A stretch of DNA of 64,000 bases from Ketogulonicigenium vulgare WSH-001 (GTDB taxonomy: Bacteria > Pseudomonadota > Alphaproteobacteria > Rhodobacterales > Rhodobacteraceae), in contig NC_017384.1 of NCBI RefSeq assembly GCF_000223375.1, positions 186,001 through 250,000 on the forward strand, in the 5' to 3' direction. The notes below the pieces were generated by a model. It worked only from the letters and a program-made list of their open reading frames with translations, made no database searches and was not told the DNA's origin. Numbering within the stretch: position 1 is the stretch's first letter; each line of letters opens with the position of its first letter. A program made the translations under genes and the position numbers. Positions 18,019 to 25,721 of the stretch are shown here, one piece after another.

Positions 18019-20127
18019 ATGGAAAACGGAAAATGCCGTCTGGCGTTTGATATCGGCGGCACCTTTACGGACTTTATCCTCGAGGATGCTGCGGGCGATC
18101 TGCATACGTTCAAGACCCTAACAACCCACGAGGATTACACCGTCGCGATTGCCGAGGGCGTGAACCGCCTGCTGGCGCGCACCGGGATTGCGGCGGCGGA
18201 TGTGGGGCAGGTGCTGCACGCGACGACGCTGGGGTCGAACACGCTGCTAGAACGCACCGGCGCGCGCACCGGCCTGATCACCACGCGCGGTTTTCGCGAT
18301 GTGCTGGAAATCCGCGATCTGCGGATGCCGCGCCTTTATGATCAGGACTGGGACAAGCCTGAGACGCTGGTGCGCCGCCGCCGCCGCCGCGTGGTGACGG
18401 GCCGCATTCTGGCCGATGGCGCGGAAATGGAGCCGCTGAACGAGGCGGATGTCCGCGAGGCAGTGGAATTCCTCAAGGCCGAGGGCGTGACTTCCGTCGC
18501 CGTCTGCCTGATCAATTCCTATGCCAATCCCGCGCATGAAATCCGTGTGGGAGAAATCGTGCGCGAGATGTGGCCCGAGGTTCACCTCTCGCTCAGCCAT
18601 GTACTGCTGCCCGAGGAGGGGGAATATCCCCGCACCTCGACCACGGTGATCAATGCTTATGTGCAGCCGATCCTAAAGGATTATGTCGCACGGCTGATGC
18701 AGTTGATGGAGGTGCAGGGGATCAACGCGCCGCTGTTCTTCATGCAATCGAATGGCGGGTTGACGCCCGCCTCTGTCGCGGCCGAGCAGCCGATCCATAT
18801 TATCGAAAGCGGCCCTGCGGCAGGCGTAGTCGGCGCGTCCATCGTCGGTAAGGCGGGCGGCACGCCGACCGTCATCACGCTAGATATCGGCGGCACCACG
18901 GCCAAGGCCGCGCTGGTCGAAAACGGCACTCCGGGCAAAGCGACCGAGTTTCAGGTCGGCGGCCATGTCCTGCAGGTCGAACGTCTGCTGTCGGGCGGCG
19001 GCTTCACTCTGCGCGTGCCCGCGATTGATCTGGCCGAGGTGGGCGCGGGTGGCGGCTCGATCATTGCGTTGGATGCGGCGGGCGTGCCGCAGGTCGGCCC
19101 GCGCTCGGCTGGATCGAACCCCGGCCCTGCCTGCTATGGCCGCGGCGGCACCGAGCTGACGGTGACCGACTGCAACCTTGTGCTGGGCTATCTGAACGAA
19201 AACTCTATCGCTGGCGGCGAGATGATCTTGCAGCGCGATCTGGCGATGCAGGCGGCACAGGCGCAACTTGCAGGTCCGCTGGGCATGACGCCCGAGGCTG
19301 CGGCGCATGGTGTCTTTACCCTGTCCTGCGTCACGATGATCCAAGCCATCCGCGCGGTGACGACCGAACGGGGTCAGGACCCGCGCGACTTTGCCCTGTT
19401 CGCTTTTGGCGGCAACGGCCCGCTGTTCGCGGCGGGCATTGCGCAGACGCTGGGTTGTCCGAAAGTCATCGTGCCGCCCGCACCGGGGGTGTTCTCGGCG
19501 CTGGGCCTGCTGTGCGCCGAGGTCGAGATCCACAAATCCCGCAGCTATCGCGCAAGTGTTTCCGAAGATACCGTCGCCCATGCGCGCAGCCAACTGTCCG
19601 AAATGGCGCAGCAGGCCGAGGCCGAGGCGCAAAGCCCCGGTGGTCGCCTGACCGCCACGGCGCGGATGCGCTATGCGGGGCAATCCTCGGATCTGCTGGT
19701 GCATTTGGGTGATCCTGCAACCTTGGATGCAGCCCGCGTGCGCGCGGCCTTTGTCGCCGAGCATGACCGCATCTTTAAGTTCACCGCGCCCGAGGACGAG
19801 CCGGTGCGTTTCACCGCGATCGAGGTCGCCTATGCGCTGCCCGTCGGGCAGGTCGATATGGCGAAACGGCGGCTGGTCGGCAGCGGCACCCAGACGTCCC
19901 AGCGCGCGTGGTTCGGGCCGCAAACCGGTTGGCTGGATGCGCCCGTTGTGCCCCGCCCGGCACTGCAGCGTATCACCGGCCCTTGCATCATCACTGACCC
20001 CGATGCAACAACGCTGGTGCCGCCCGGCGCCGTTGCCGAAATGGCCGCAGGCGGTGCGATTATCATCACGTTGCCGCAACAAGCTGGCAGCACCAAGAGC
20101 GAGCGAAGTGACGTTGAATATGCCTGA
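18019..20127 (+). CDS. hyuA: hydantoinase A/oxoprolinase family subunit
   Basis: A 702-residue ATPase subunit of the HyuA/HyuB enzyme. The actin-like phosphate-binding motifs are RLAFDIGGTFTDFIL at the N-terminus and VITLDIGGTTAKAAL at about residue 290; other markers are HATTLGSNTLLERTGARTG, IIESGPAAGVVGA, SAGSNPGPACYGRGG and FGGNGPLFAAGIAQTLG. AAAGGA lies ahead of the ATG. The last eight bases overlap the start of the D-threonine-aldolase-type gene, which suggests consecutive steps in one pathway. Confidence 0.94.
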   Translation: MENGKCRLAFDIGGTFTDFILEDAAGDLHTFKTLTTHEDYTVAIAEGVNRLLARTGIAAADVGQVLHATTLGSNTLLERTGARTGLITTRGFRDVLEIRDLRMPRLYDQDWDKPETLVRRRRRRVVTGRILADGAEMEPLNEADVREAVEFLKAEGVTSVAVCLINSYANPAHEIRVGEIVREMWPEVHLSLSHVLLPEEGEYPRTSTTVINAYVQPILKDYVARLMQLMEVQGINAPLFFMQSNGGLTPASVAAEQPIHIIESGPAAGVVGASIVGKAGGTPTVITLDIGGTTAKAALVENGTPGKATEFQVGGHVLQVERLLSGGGFTLRVPAIDLAEVGAGGGSIIALDAAGVPQVGPRSAGSNPGPACYGRGGTELTVTDCNLVLGYLNENSIAGGEMILQRDLAMQAAQAQLAGPLGMTPEAAAHGVFTLSCVTMIQAIRAVTTERGQDPRDFALFAFGGNGPLFAAGIAQTLGCPKVIVPPAPGVFSALGLLCAEVEIHKSRSYRASVSEDTVAHARSQLSEMAQQAEAEAQSPGGRLTATARMRYAGQSSDLLVHLGDPATLDAARVRAAFVAEHDRIFKFTAPEDEPVRFTAIEVAYALPVGQVDMAKRRLVGSGTQTSQRAWFGPQTGWLDAPVVPRPALQRITGPCIITDPDATTLVPPGAVAEMAAGGAIIITLPQQAGSTKSERSDVEYA

Positions 20128-21241
20128 CATCCTGCCCCACGTCGTTGCCGCCCCCGCCCGTATCGGCGATCCGGCAGCGATGGTGGACACGCCCGCGCTG
20201 GTCATCGACTTGGACGTGTTTGACGCGAATATCGCGCGGATGAAGGCCTATGCCGCGCAGATGGGGGTGGCCCTGCGTCCCCATGCGAAAACGCATAAAT
20301 CGGCTGATATCGCCCTGTTGCAAATGCAGCAGGGCGGCGCGGTCGGGGTCTGCTGTCAAAAGGTCTCTGAGGCGGTGGCGCTGGCGGATGCCGGTGTCAC
20401 CGATATTCTGATCGCGAATGAGGTTGTCGGCCCCGCAAAAGTCGCGGCGCTGGCCGCCCTTGCGGGCCGGATCAAACTGGCGGTTTGCGCGGATCATCCC
20501 GTGCAGGTCGCCGCCTATAGCGCGGCGGCGGTGCAGGCCGGTGTCACGCTGGATGTGCTGGTCGAGATTGACTGCGGCTCGCATCGCTGCGGCGTGCAGC
20601 CGGGGCAGCCGGCCGTTGATCTGGCGCTGGCGATTGATGCGGCGCCGAACCTGCATTTTGCGGGGCTGCAAAGCTATTTCGGTCGCGCGCAGCATATCTA
20701 TGACGCGGCCGAGCGGCGCGCCGCGCTGGAGGTCTCGCTCAAGCTGACGGCGGATACGCGCGATGCCATCCGTGCAGCGGGCCTGACCTGTGATCGCGTC
20801 ACGGGCGCTGGGACGGGCACTTACGGCGTCGAGGGAGCCTCGGGCGTTTATACTGAGATCCAGCCGGGTTCTTATGTCTTCATGGATGCCGATTACAACC
20901 GCGTGGCCGAGACGGGTGGTTTTGCCCAATCGTTGCATGTGGTGGCGACGGTCCTGAGCACCTCGCCGGGACAGGCGGTCTGTGATGCGGGGCTAAAGGC
21001 CAGCGCCACCGATTGCGGCCCGCCGCAGATTGCATGGCCAAAGGGCGTGACCTGTGGCACCTTGTCGGACGAGCATGGGAATGTGGTCGATCCGGATGCG
21101 ATCTTGCAGATCGGCGACCGCGTCGGCCTTATTCCCGGCCATATCGACCCGACCTGCAATCTGCATGATTGGTATGTCGGTGTGCGGGGTGGCGTGGTTG
21201 AAACCCTATGGCCCGTCACCGCGCGGGGCAGGCTATTTTAG
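20120..21241 (+). CDS. DSD1-family PLP enzyme (D-threonine/D-3-hydroxyaspartate aldolase-type)
   Basis: A 373-residue fold-type III PLP enzyme. The PLP lysine is K57 in LRPHAKTHKS. The C-terminal metal site reads GHIDPTC, giving His341 and Asp343. An H-x-D pair is the D-threonine/D-hydroxyaspartate aldolase pattern, whereas D-serine dehydratases use H-x-C. This favours a metal-dependent retro-aldol cleavage of a D-beta-hydroxy-amino acid; a dehydratase remains possible. Its start overlaps the hyuA stop by eight bases and the GntR gene begins at the next base after its stop. Confidence 0.85.
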   Translation: MPDILPHVVAAPARIGDPAAMVDTPALVIDLDVFDANIARMKAYAAQMGVALRPHAKTHKSADIALLQMQQGGAVGVCCQKVSEAVALADAGVTDILIANEVVGPAKVAALAALAGRIKLAVCADHPVQVAAYSAAAVQAGVTLDVLVEIDCGSHRCGVQPGQPAVDLALAIDAAPNLHFAGLQSYFGRAQHIYDAAERRAALEVSLKLTADTRDAIRAAGLTCDRVTGAGTGTYGVEGASGVYTEIQPGSYVFMDADYNRVAETGGFAQSLHVVATVLSTSPGQAVCDAGLKASATDCGPPQIAWPKGVTCGTLSDEHGNVVDPDAILQIGDRVGLIPGHIDPTCNLHDWYVGVRGGVVETLWPVTARGRLF

Positions 21242-21970
21242 ATGTCAGTACAACCCGCATCCGAGGGCAGTCCCACACAGGTCGATCTGGCGGTCGAACT
21301 GCTGCGCGATCGCATTATGGATCTGACGATCGAGCCGGGCAGCCGGATCGACGAACGCCTGCTGGTCGAGCAGTTCGGCCTTGGCCGCACCCCCTCGCGC
21401 GAGGCGTTGAACCGCCTTGTGTCCGAGGGGTTCGTCCAGATCCGGCCTGCGCGCGGGGGGGCGGTCGTCACGCCGCTGGGATTTCAGGATTTCGGTGAAT
21501 TGATCGAGGCCTATCAGTTTTGCGAATCCATCCTCGGGCTGCGGGTGCAGCCGGATCACCCGCAGCTGTATGACGATCTATGCGCGATTCAGGCGCGCTA
21601 TCGCGTTGCGGTCGAGGCGCGGGATTTTCTGCTCATCACCCAGATCAATATCGAATTCCACATGCGCCTGCACGAGACGTTGCGCAATTCGCTGATCCGC
21701 GATTTTGCCTTGAAAATGCACCGGCTTGTCGCGCGGGTGCTGAATTACACCTATGCGAACGAGCTGCCCGAAACCCTGCATCAAGCCGAACAATTCCGCC
21801 TGAACTTGGAACAGCACGACGCGATTATCGAGGCCGTGCGCCTGCGGGATAAGCCGACTTTGGCCAAGCTGCTGCCCGATCATGCGGGCTTTATCCACCA
21901 CCGTCTGGTCTATCTGCTGGACCGCCGCCTTGTCGCGGCAGAGGGGCTAGAGCCGCCGCAGATCGGCTAG
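21242..21970 (+). CDS. GntR family regulator (FCD-type)
   Basis: A 242-residue regulator with an N-terminal winged helix (DLAVELLRDRIMDLTIEPGSRIDERLL..GRTPSREALNRL, residues about 12-70). The C-terminal FCD effector domain is all-helical, with metal/ligand histidines in EFHMRLHETLRNS and in the LPDHAGFIHHRL segment. It is the last gene of the operon and starts directly after the aldolase-type gene stop. It probably senses the operon's substrate and binds the palindrome at 12403-12425. Confidence 0.88.
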   Translation: MSVQPASEGSPTQVDLAVELLRDRIMDLTIEPGSRIDERLLVEQFGLGRTPSREALNRLVSEGFVQIRPARGGAVVTPLGFQDFGELIEAYQFCESILGLRVQPDHPQLYDDLCAIQARYRVAVEARDFLLITQINIEFHMRLHETLRNSLIRDFALKMHRLVARVLNYTYANELPETLHQAEQFRLNLEQHDAIIEAVRLRDKPTLAKLLPDHAGFIHHRLVYLLDRRLVAAEGLEPPQIG

Positions 21971-21971
21971 C

Positions 21972-22361
21972 TCAGGCGAAATCAGAAAACTTTGGTGGCG
22001 GGCCTTTTTGTTGGGCCATCCAGTCCAGCTTGCTGCGCAAAAAGGCCAGCATACCGTCGATCTCGTGCCGCTGTTGTTCCAGCCGGGCGATGTGGTCGGA
22101 CAGCAGGGTCCGGGTTCGGTCCGGGTTGTCCGCGTCCTGCGTATAATCCGCGATCATATCGCCGATTTCAGACAAAGATGATCCCAGCGCCTGATGCACG
22201 CGGATGATGCGCGCCAGCTCGACATCTTTGTCGCCAAAGATCTGATAGGGGCGCGAGCCGCCCTTGATGCCCTGCTGGGGATGCAACAATCCGCGCCGGA
22301 CGTAAAAACGCACAGTCTCGCGCGGCAGACCTGTTTCACGGGCAAATTCGGCGATCAGCAT
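21972..22361 (-). CDS. MerR family transcriptional regulator
   Basis: A 129-residue regulator: winged-helix MLIAEFARETGLPRETVRFYVRRGLL at residues 1-26, a second wing to about residue 70, then a dimerisation helix (HIARLEQQRHEIDGMLAFL). It contains no cysteine, so it is not a thiol- or metal-sensing MerR. The frame is open much further upstream (to 23411) against the divergent gene, but the MerR N-terminus fixes the start at 22361. It is divergent from the aldo/keto reductase gene; the shared promoter has MerR-type geometry. Confidence 0.88.
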   Translation of the reverse strand: MLIAEFARETGLPRETVRFYVRRGLLHPQQGIKGGSRPYQIFGDKDVELARIIRVHQALGSSLSEIGDMIADYTQDADNPDRTRTLLSDHIARLEQQRHEIDGMLAFLRSKLDWMAQQKGPPPKFSDFA

Positions 22362-22374
22362 GGCATTTTCCCTG

Positions 22375-22405
22375 TTGACTGTGGAGTTCGCTCCGCAGTT
22401 ATAGG
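22375..22405 (+). promoter_or_regulatory. MerR-type promoter with palindromic long spacer
   Basis: TTGACT (22375-22380) and TATAGG (22400-22405) are 19 bases apart. The spacer holds the near-palindrome CTGTGGAG/CTCCGCAG (22379-22386 and 22391-22398, loop TTCG). A 19-base spacer filled by a palindrome is the hallmark of promoters twisted into activity by MerR proteins. It would drive the aldo/keto reductase gene at 22434. Confidence 0.7.
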
Positions 22406-22433
22406 CTGTGTTCGTCTGAATTTGGAGAGTGAA

Positions 22434-23399
22434 ATGACGAACATGATTGCAAAAGTCCCGATGGGGAAAGAGGGCGTGCTGGTCGGTCGGCAGGGTCTGG
22501 GCTGCATGGGCATGAGCGAGTTTTACGGCGCGGCTGATCCCGATGCCTCGCGCCGCGTGCTGGATCTGGCGCTGGATCTGGGCGTGACGCATTTCGACAC
22601 CGCCGATATGTATGGCGTTGGCGCGAATGAGGAATTCCTGGCGCCTTTCCTGCGTGACAACCGCAAGCGCGCCCATATCGCGACCAAATACGGCTATCGC
22701 CGCAGCCTTGATACGCCTGATGATTGGGGCGTGACGAATGATCCGGCCCATATCCACCGCGCGGTCGATGCCTCGCTGCACCGCCTCGGCGTCGAGGTGA
22801 TCGATCTGTATTACATGCACCGCCGCGATCCTGCCGTGCCATTGGCCGATTCGATCGGGGCGATGGCGGATCTGGTGCAGGCAGGCAAAGTCCGCGCGCT
22901 GGGTCTGTGCGAGGTCAGCGCCACTGAGCTGTCCGAGGCACATGCCATCCATCCCATCGCTGCCCTGCAATCGGAATGGTCGGTCTTTTCGCGCGATATC
23001 GAGGCCGAGGTCGCAGCCACCGCCGCCCGTCTTGGCACCGCTATCGTCCCCTTTGCACCGCTGGGGCGTGGGTTGCTGACCGGCGCGCTGTCGCTGGCGG
23101 CGGATGATGCGCGCCGCCATTTCCCGCGCTTTTCCGAGGCTAATCTGGATGCGAACACCCGCGCGGCGCAGGTGATTGGCGCGCTTGCGGCGGCGCGCGG
23201 CGTGTCCCCTGCCCAGATCGCGCTGGCGTGGCTGCATGACCGTGCCCGCGTCTTTGGGGTCACCGTCATCCCGATCCCCGGCACGCGTCAGCCGGCCCGC
23301 CTGCGCGAAAACCTTGGGGCGCTGGATATCACACTGACGGCGGATGAGTTGGCCACGCTCGCGCCGCTGGCTGCCCAAGTGCAGGGGCAGCGTGTCTGA
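22434..23399 (+). CDS. aldo/keto reductase (MerR-controlled)
   Basis: A 321-residue NADPH-dependent TIM-barrel oxidoreductase of the AKR superfamily. Present are GLGCMGMSEFYG, the catalytic Asp/Tyr in HFDTADMYGVGANEEFL, the Lys in IATKYGYRR, the His in DLYYMHRRDPAVP and a C-terminal cofactor loop VIPIPGTRQPARLREN. The family reduces aldehydes and ketones, including sugar-derived carbonyls. GGAGAG precedes the ATG at 22434. Divergent from merR, it probably responds to a toxic or catabolic carbonyl compound. Confidence 0.9.
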   Translation: MTNMIAKVPMGKEGVLVGRQGLGCMGMSEFYGAADPDASRRVLDLALDLGVTHFDTADMYGVGANEEFLAPFLRDNRKRAHIATKYGYRRSLDTPDDWGVTNDPAHIHRAVDASLHRLGVEVIDLYYMHRRDPAVPLADSIGAMADLVQAGKVRALGLCEVSATELSEAHAIHPIAALQSEWSVFSRDIEAEVAATAARLGTAIVPFAPLGRGLLTGALSLAADDARRHFPRFSEANLDANTRAAQVIGALAAARGVSPAQIALAWLHDRARVFGVTVIPIPGTRQPARLRENLGALDITLTADELATLAPLAAQVQGQRV

Positions 23400-23404
23400 G
23401 GGGC

Positions 23405-23454
23405 TTGACAAAAGGTCCTCGGATTATTTATTTCCAAACGGTCGGAAATAAATA
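23405..23454 (+). promoter_or_regulatory. promoter and TetR operator
   Basis: A TTGACA -35 box (23405-23410) is followed by an 11-base perfect inverted repeat, TATTTATTTCC (23425-23435) and GGAAATAAATA (23444-23454), with an eight-base spacer. The repeat covers the expected -10 region and ends eight bases before the TetR start codon, consistent with autorepression. Confidence 0.7.
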
Positions 23455-23462
23455 GGTGAACC

Positions 23463-24032
23463 ATGCCGCGCCCCCGCAAACATGACCAAAGCCAGATCCT
23501 TGACGCGGTTGAACGCGTCGTCGCCCGCGACGGCGTGTTGACTGTGGATGCTGTCGCGAAAGAGGCAGGCGTCTCGAAAGCGACGGTTTTGTATGAGCAT
23601 GCCAGCAAAAAGGATCTGGTGGGGGCGCTGGTCGCGCGCACCATCGCGGCGGATAATGCCTTCAACGCGGCGGCGGCTGCGGAATTTACCGGGCCGGATG
23701 CAGCGCTGCGCGGCCGCATCAGTGCCGCGCGCCGCAGCCCGCCGCAACAGGGCGGCAACGCCGCCGTCCTCGCGCTGGTGGCGGCGCTGTTGCAGGATGC
23801 CGATTTGCGTGGTGACTTCCGGCGCAACCAGAACGCGCTGGGTCAGGCACTGCTGGACGGTGCCAGCCACCCCCGCGCGGCACGGCTGGCGTGGCTCGCC
23901 CTCGAGGGGTTGAAGTTCCAGCAGTATCTAGAACTGCATGAATGGTCCGATGCCGCGCGCGCTGAAATTCTGCAAGATATTGAAAACCTTGCCCTAACAG
24001 GCAACATCGAACCGGAGGTAGGGGATGACTGA
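23463..24032 (+). CDS. TetR family transcriptional regulator
   Basis: A 189-residue repressor with the TetR helix-turn-helix at residues about 8-52 (DAVERVVARDGVLTVDAVAKEAGVSKATVLYEHASKKDLV) and a C-terminal ligand domain resembling TetR_C proteins with a DUF1956-like tail. AGGTGAACC lies before the ATG. Its last eight bases overlap the epimerase gene, so the two are co-transcribed and that enzyme is its likely target. Confidence 0.88.
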   Translation: MPRPRKHDQSQILDAVERVVARDGVLTVDAVAKEAGVSKATVLYEHASKKDLVGALVARTIAADNAFNAAAAAEFTGPDAALRGRISAARRSPPQQGGNAAVLALVAALLQDADLRGDFRRNQNALGQALLDGASHPRAARLAWLALEGLKFQQYLELHEWSDAARAEILQDIENLALTGNIEPEVGDD

Positions 24033-25059
24033 TCACCCCGTCTTTATCACCGGCGCCAGCGGCTATGTCGGTCGCAACCTTGTGCGCCACTTTGTTTCCA
24101 AAGGCCAAACCGTGATTGGCCTCGTCCGCTCGGACGCCGCTGCCGCGCGGGTCAAGGCGCTGGGCGGCGCGCCGGTAATCGGCGATGTGCTGACCAGCGA
24201 CCTTGCGCCCCTAATGGCGGGGGCGGGCGTCCTGATCCATGCCGCCGCCAGCCTTGACCACGGGCCGGGCGCGCAGGCGGCGGCAGACAACCGCGAGGGC
24301 ACGCGCCGCACCTTTATCGCCGCGCGCGATGCGGGCCTGACGACCGCCGTGCAGATCAGCACCGATTCTGTGCTGCAATCGGGCCAGCCGCTGCATAACG
24401 TGACCGAGGATACACCCTATCCCGCCCGTCCCGCCGGGGCCTATAGCGCAGGTAAGGCGCAGGCCGAGGTGATTGCGCGCGGCTTTTCCGATGATATGCG
24501 CGTGCTGATCCTGCGCCCGCGCATGGTCTGGGGCCGCGACGATAGCACAGCGCTGCCGACACTGGTGGCGGCGGTAAAATCGGGAAAATTCGCGTGGATT
24601 TCAGGGGGCGATTACCTCAGCTCGACCACCCATATCGCGAACCTATGTCACGGCGTCGATCTGGCCATCGCGCGCGGGCGCGCGGGGCAGGTTTATCACA
24701 TCACCGACGGTGCCCCGCGCACCTTCCGCAAGACGGTCACGGGCCTGTTGGCGACCCAAGGTTTGGCCGCGAGCCATAAATCCGTGCCGCGGGGCCTGCT
24801 GCGCAGCATCGCACAGACCGGCGATGCGCTGTATCGCCTCAGCGGCGGTCGCATCCGTGGCCCGCTGAGTTTTCAGGAATATGCGACCAGCGCGGTGGAA
24901 ATCACGCTCAATAGCCTCAAGGCGCAGCGTGATCTGGGCTATGCGCCGGTCATCACATGGGAGGACGGTCTGGCCGAGCTTCGCGCCGCGTCAGACCGAT
25001 CGGATCAACCCGCCGTCAACGCGGATGTTCTGACCGGTGATATAGCCCGCGCCCTCTGA
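24025..25059 (+). CDS. NAD-dependent epimerase/dehydratase family protein
   Basis: A 344-residue extended SDR. The Rossmann motif is VFITGASGYVGRNL at residues 6-19. Also visible are LIHAAAS, the active-site Ser in QISTDSVL and the YSAGK catalytic Tyr-Lys pair at about residue 140-144, followed by LILRPRMVWGRDD. It is likely to act on a nucleotide-sugar or steroid-like/3-hydroxy substrate; the actual one is unknown. It begins inside the TetR gene. Its last ~22 codons run into the 3' end of the convergent SDR gene. Confidence 0.86.
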   Translation: MTDHPVFITGASGYVGRNLVRHFVSKGQTVIGLVRSDAAAARVKALGGAPVIGDVLTSDLAPLMAGAGVLIHAAASLDHGPGAQAAADNREGTRRTFIAARDAGLTTAVQISTDSVLQSGQPLHNVTEDTPYPARPAGAYSAGKAQAEVIARGFSDDMRVLILRPRMVWGRDDSTALPTLVAAVKSGKFAWISGGDYLSSTTHIANLCHGVDLAIARGRAGQVYHITDGAPRTFRKTVTGLLATQGLAASHKSVPRGLLRSIAQTGDALYRLSGGRIRGPLSFQEYATSAVEITLNSLKAQRDLGYAPVITWEDGLAELRAASDRSDQPAVNADVLTGDIARAL

Positions 25060-25695
25060 CAGCAAAAAGGCGACGGTCGCGGCGATCTCTGCGGCCTCGC
25101 CATAGCGGCCCATCGGCACGCTATCGCGCCGCTCGTCCGTGGCGGGCAGGCTATCGATCCAGCCGGGCAGCACATTGTTGATGCGGATGCCTTTGGGCGC
25201 ATACTCATCGGCATAGATCTTGGTGAATGTCCCAAGGCTTGCACGGAACGCGGCCGAGGTCGGGAACATTGCGGTGGGCTGCGTCACCCATGCGGTCGAG
25301 ATATTCACAATCGCGCCCGTGCCTTGCGCCTCCATGATCGGGGTGACAAGGCGGATGGGGCGCAGGGCGGACAGGAAGTAAACCTCCATCCCGTGATGCC
25401 AATCGGCATCGCTGATCTGCAAGATCGGCGCGCGGGGGCCGTGGCCTGCGCTGTTCACCAGCGCATCGACGCGGCCCCATTTATCCATCACCAGATCGAC
25501 CAGCCGCGCCAGATCATCGGGCACAAGGTTCGATCCGGTGATGCCGATGCCGCCCAATTCCTGGGCCAAAGCCTCGCCCTTGCCCGATGACGACAGGATC
25601 GCCACCCGATAGCCGTCGGCGGCCAGTTTGCGCGCGCTGGCCGCACCCATGCCCGAGCCGCCTGCTGTGATGATTGCAACTTTCTGATCGGTCAT
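24991..25695 (-). CDS. SDR family protein lacking canonical catalytic residues
   Basis: A 234-residue classical-length SDR with NAD(P) motif TAGGSGMGAAS (residues 10-20), the NSAG segment at 81-84 and a perfect C-terminal ITGQNIRVDGG. The catalytic Ser, Tyr and Lys align with Thr134, Ser147 and Arg151 (NISTAW..PTSAAFRASL), so the YxxxK pair is absent. I recall related SDRs with similarly altered motifs, so this may be a subfamily feature and not decay. Its reaction is unknown. Its 3' end overlaps the convergent epimerase gene by 69 bases. Confidence 0.88.
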   Translation of the reverse strand: MTDQKVAIITAGGSGMGAASARKLAADGYRVAILSSSGKGEALAQELGGIGITGSNLVPDDLARLVDLVMDKWGRVDALVNSAGHGPRAPILQISDADWHHGMEVYFLSALRPIRLVTPIMEAQGTGAIVNISTAWVTQPTAMFPTSAAFRASLGTFTKIYADEYAPKGIRINNVLPGWIDSLPATDERRDSVPMGRYGEAAEIAATVAFLLSEGAGYITGQNIRVDGGLIRSV

Positions 25696-25721
25696 GGCGG
25701 CTCCTTTGCGCGCAACGGCTG

